From the NCBI GenBank assembly GCA_007120575.1, contig SKNJ01000270.1, forward strand, positions 1 to 5,512: DNA of 5,512 nt, given 5' to 3'. A program made the position numbers and the translations under genes. This document shows, piece after piece, positions 4,809-5,512 of the stretch; within the stretch, counting starts at the first letter, position 1, and every line of letters starts with the position of its first letter. The notes beneath the pieces were generated by a model that had not been told where the DNA came from, made no database searches, and saw only the letters and a list, made by a program, of their open reading frames with translations. Source of the DNA: Thioalkalivibrio sp. Its GTDB lineage: Bacteria > Pseudomonadota > Gammaproteobacteria > Ectothiorhodospirales > Ectothiorhodospiraceae.

Positions 4809-5318
4809 ATGACGAGTATCCGCAAAACAGCCCTGACCATTGCCCTGACTTCCCTGTTTGCCGTGGGTGGCGTTGCCTCCGCGCAGTATGGTGGCGCCGG
4901 TGGCGGCGATATGGGCGGTGCCCAGGGTGGTACACAAGGCGAGATGGGCGGCGCCCAGGGCGGGACCCCGCCGCAGGGTGGCGCGCAGCAGGGTGGTGCT
5001 CCGCCGCAGGGCGGTGCCGCTGGCGCGCCCCCCATGCAACAGGCCCCGGAAGTGGATCTGAGCGAACAGGACATCGACACCTTCGTGAATGCCTTTGTTG
5101 CCGTACAGGAAGTGCGCGAGGACTTCGCGGAGCGCCTCCAGGGCGCGGACAACGAGGGTGATGCTCAGGCCATGCAGCAGGAGGCCCAGGACGAGATGGT
5201 CAGTGCTGTGGAAGATGCCGGCATGAGCGTCGAGGAGTACAATGAGGTAGCGATGGCCCTGCAGAACGACCCGGAACTGATGCAGGAAGTGCAGGAGCGT
5301 GCAGAAGCCGCGATGTAA
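4809..5318 (+). CDS. Exported acidic DUF4168 domain protein with Gly/Gln repeats
   Basis: A 169-residue protein of unknown function. Residues 1-25 form a Sec signal peptide (basic MTSIRK, hydrophobic core, ASA before Q26), so the mature protein should be periplasmic or outer-surface. Residues 27-80 are a low-complexity Gly/Gln/Pro/Ala region with four 11-residue repeats starting at M35 ([22 protein letters not shown] and two degenerate copies). Residues about 82-165 are helical and strongly acidic and resemble DUF4168: [21 protein letters not shown], then [16 protein letters not shown] chose ATG 4809 because it has a Shine-Dalgarno (AAGGTGAG, 4798-4805) and begins a proper signal peptide; the frame is open further upstream, but that part is not protein-like. 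It is a single-gene unit between a sigma-54 promoter and a strong terminator, probably controlled by the upstream two-component pair. Acidity would suit a saline environment. No catalytic residues are apparent. Confidence 0.9.
   Translation: MTSIRKTALTIALTSLFAVGGVASAQYGGAGGGDMGGAQGGTQGEMGGAQGGTPPQGGAQQGGAPPQGGAAGAPPMQQAPEVDLSEQDIDTFVNAFVAVQEVREDFAERLQGADNEGDAQAMQQEAQDEMVSAVEDAGMSVEEYNEVAMALQNDPELMQEVQERAEAAM
4911..5042 (+). repeat. Four 33-bp tandem coding repeats
   Basis: Four consecutive 33-bp units (4911, 4944, 4977, 5010) encode the 11-residue Gly/Gln-rich repeats of the DUF4168 protein. Units 1 and 2 both start ATGGGCGG-GCCCAGGG; units 3 and 4 have diverged. The period is an exact multiple of three, so copy-number change would be in frame. 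Confidence 0.75.
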
Positions 5319-5362
5319 CCCCTGCCATGGCAGGAGGCCTGCCCGTTCGCCGGGCACGGAGG

Positions 5363-5390
5363 GCCGGTCCCCCGCGGGGACCGGCTTTTT
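5363..5390 (+). terminator. Intrinsic terminator of the DUF4168 gene
   Basis: A perfect 10-bp stem GCCGGTCCCC/GGGGACCGGC (5363-5372 and 5376-5385) with a CGC loop and five T residues (5386-5390). It lies 45 bp after the stop codon. Two smaller dyads precede it: CCTGCCATGGCAGG (5321-5334) and GCCCG-TTCGC-CGGGC (5341-5355). The group II intron begins four bases after the T run. Confidence 0.92.
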
Positions 5391-5394
5391 CATG

Positions 5395-5512
5395 GTGCGC
5401 CCGGCAGGGCGCACTCACTTGGAGGTGAAAGTCCTCTACTCGCCCGGCAAGGGGAAGAGTTAGCCGAACGGCAAGGGTGTCGCGGGTAACTGCGAATCTG
5501 GAGGAAGCCGAA
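5395..5512 (+). mobile_element. Group II intron, 5' end (cut by window edge)
   Basis: The sequence starting GTGCGCC at 5395 fits the bacterial group II 5' consensus GUGYG. Its first bases form a GTGCGCCC/GGGCGCAC stem (5395-5402 and 5407-5414). Downstream come characteristic domain I segments: ACTTGGAGGTGAAAGTCC (5417-5434), AGTTAGCCGAACGGCAAGGG (5458-5477) and AATCTGGAGGAAGCCGAA at the window end. Only about 118 nt are present, so the reverse transcriptase/maturase and catalytic domains V-VI, if intact, lie to the right. Insertion right behind a terminator hairpin is the hallmark target choice of class C (IIC) introns. The class itself cannot be read from this fragment. Because it sits beyond the terminator, it leaves the DUF4168 gene intact and would rely on readthrough for transcription. 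Confidence 0.88.

Overview
This is a GC-rich proteobacterial chromosome segment. It carries two complete gene units, and short non-coding mobile-type elements and RNA structures fill the gaps. The protein families (a YcbL-type MBL hydrolase close to the gammaproteobacterial form, a bacterial enhancer-binding regulator, an acidic DUF4168 exported protein) suggest a gammaproteobacterium. The very acidic exported protein would fit a halophilic or haloalkaliphilic lineage such as Ectothiorhodospiraceae. That placement is inference; no rRNA or other marker is present.

Layout from left to right. Positions 1-85 show nothing I can assign. Positions 86-253 hold a 160-bp palindromic element (E1) bounded by CTAG on both sides. 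Its right boundary supplies the TAG stop of the minus-strand MBL hydrolase gene (250-930). The gap 931-1368 contains a candidate small RNA unit on the + strand: a TTGACA -35 box, a 12-bp stem-loop with a C6 loop, CU-rich anti-Shine-Dalgarno-like stretches and a strong intrinsic terminator ending at 1223. Next comes a translationally coupled two-component pair: a membrane sensor histidine kinase (1369-2862) and a sigma-54-dependent NtrC-type response regulator (2859-4271), overlapping by ATGA.

The 537-bp gap after the regulator holds a 73-bp deletion derivative of E1 (E2), again starting exactly at a CTAG stop codon. Abutting it is an unrelated 182-bp element (B) with 21-bp perfect terminal inverted repeats. 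Further on are two 12-bp direct repeats 33 bp apart and a good -24/-12 sigma-54 promoter. These precede a gene for an exported DUF4168 protein (4809-5318), which ends in a strong terminator. Directly after that terminator the 5' end of a group II intron begins (5395) and runs off the window.

How it fits together: the kinase probably senses an envelope signal through a periplasmic domain and phosphorylates the NtrC-type regulator. The regulator's most obvious nearby target is the sigma-54 promoter of the DUF4168 gene, with the direct repeats as candidate upstream activator sites. The arrangement is formally like ZraSR/ZraP (sensor, enhancer-binding protein, small periplasmic effector), but the effector family differs and no ligand can be read from the sequence. 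The MBL gene is transcribed divergently and looks functionally separate.
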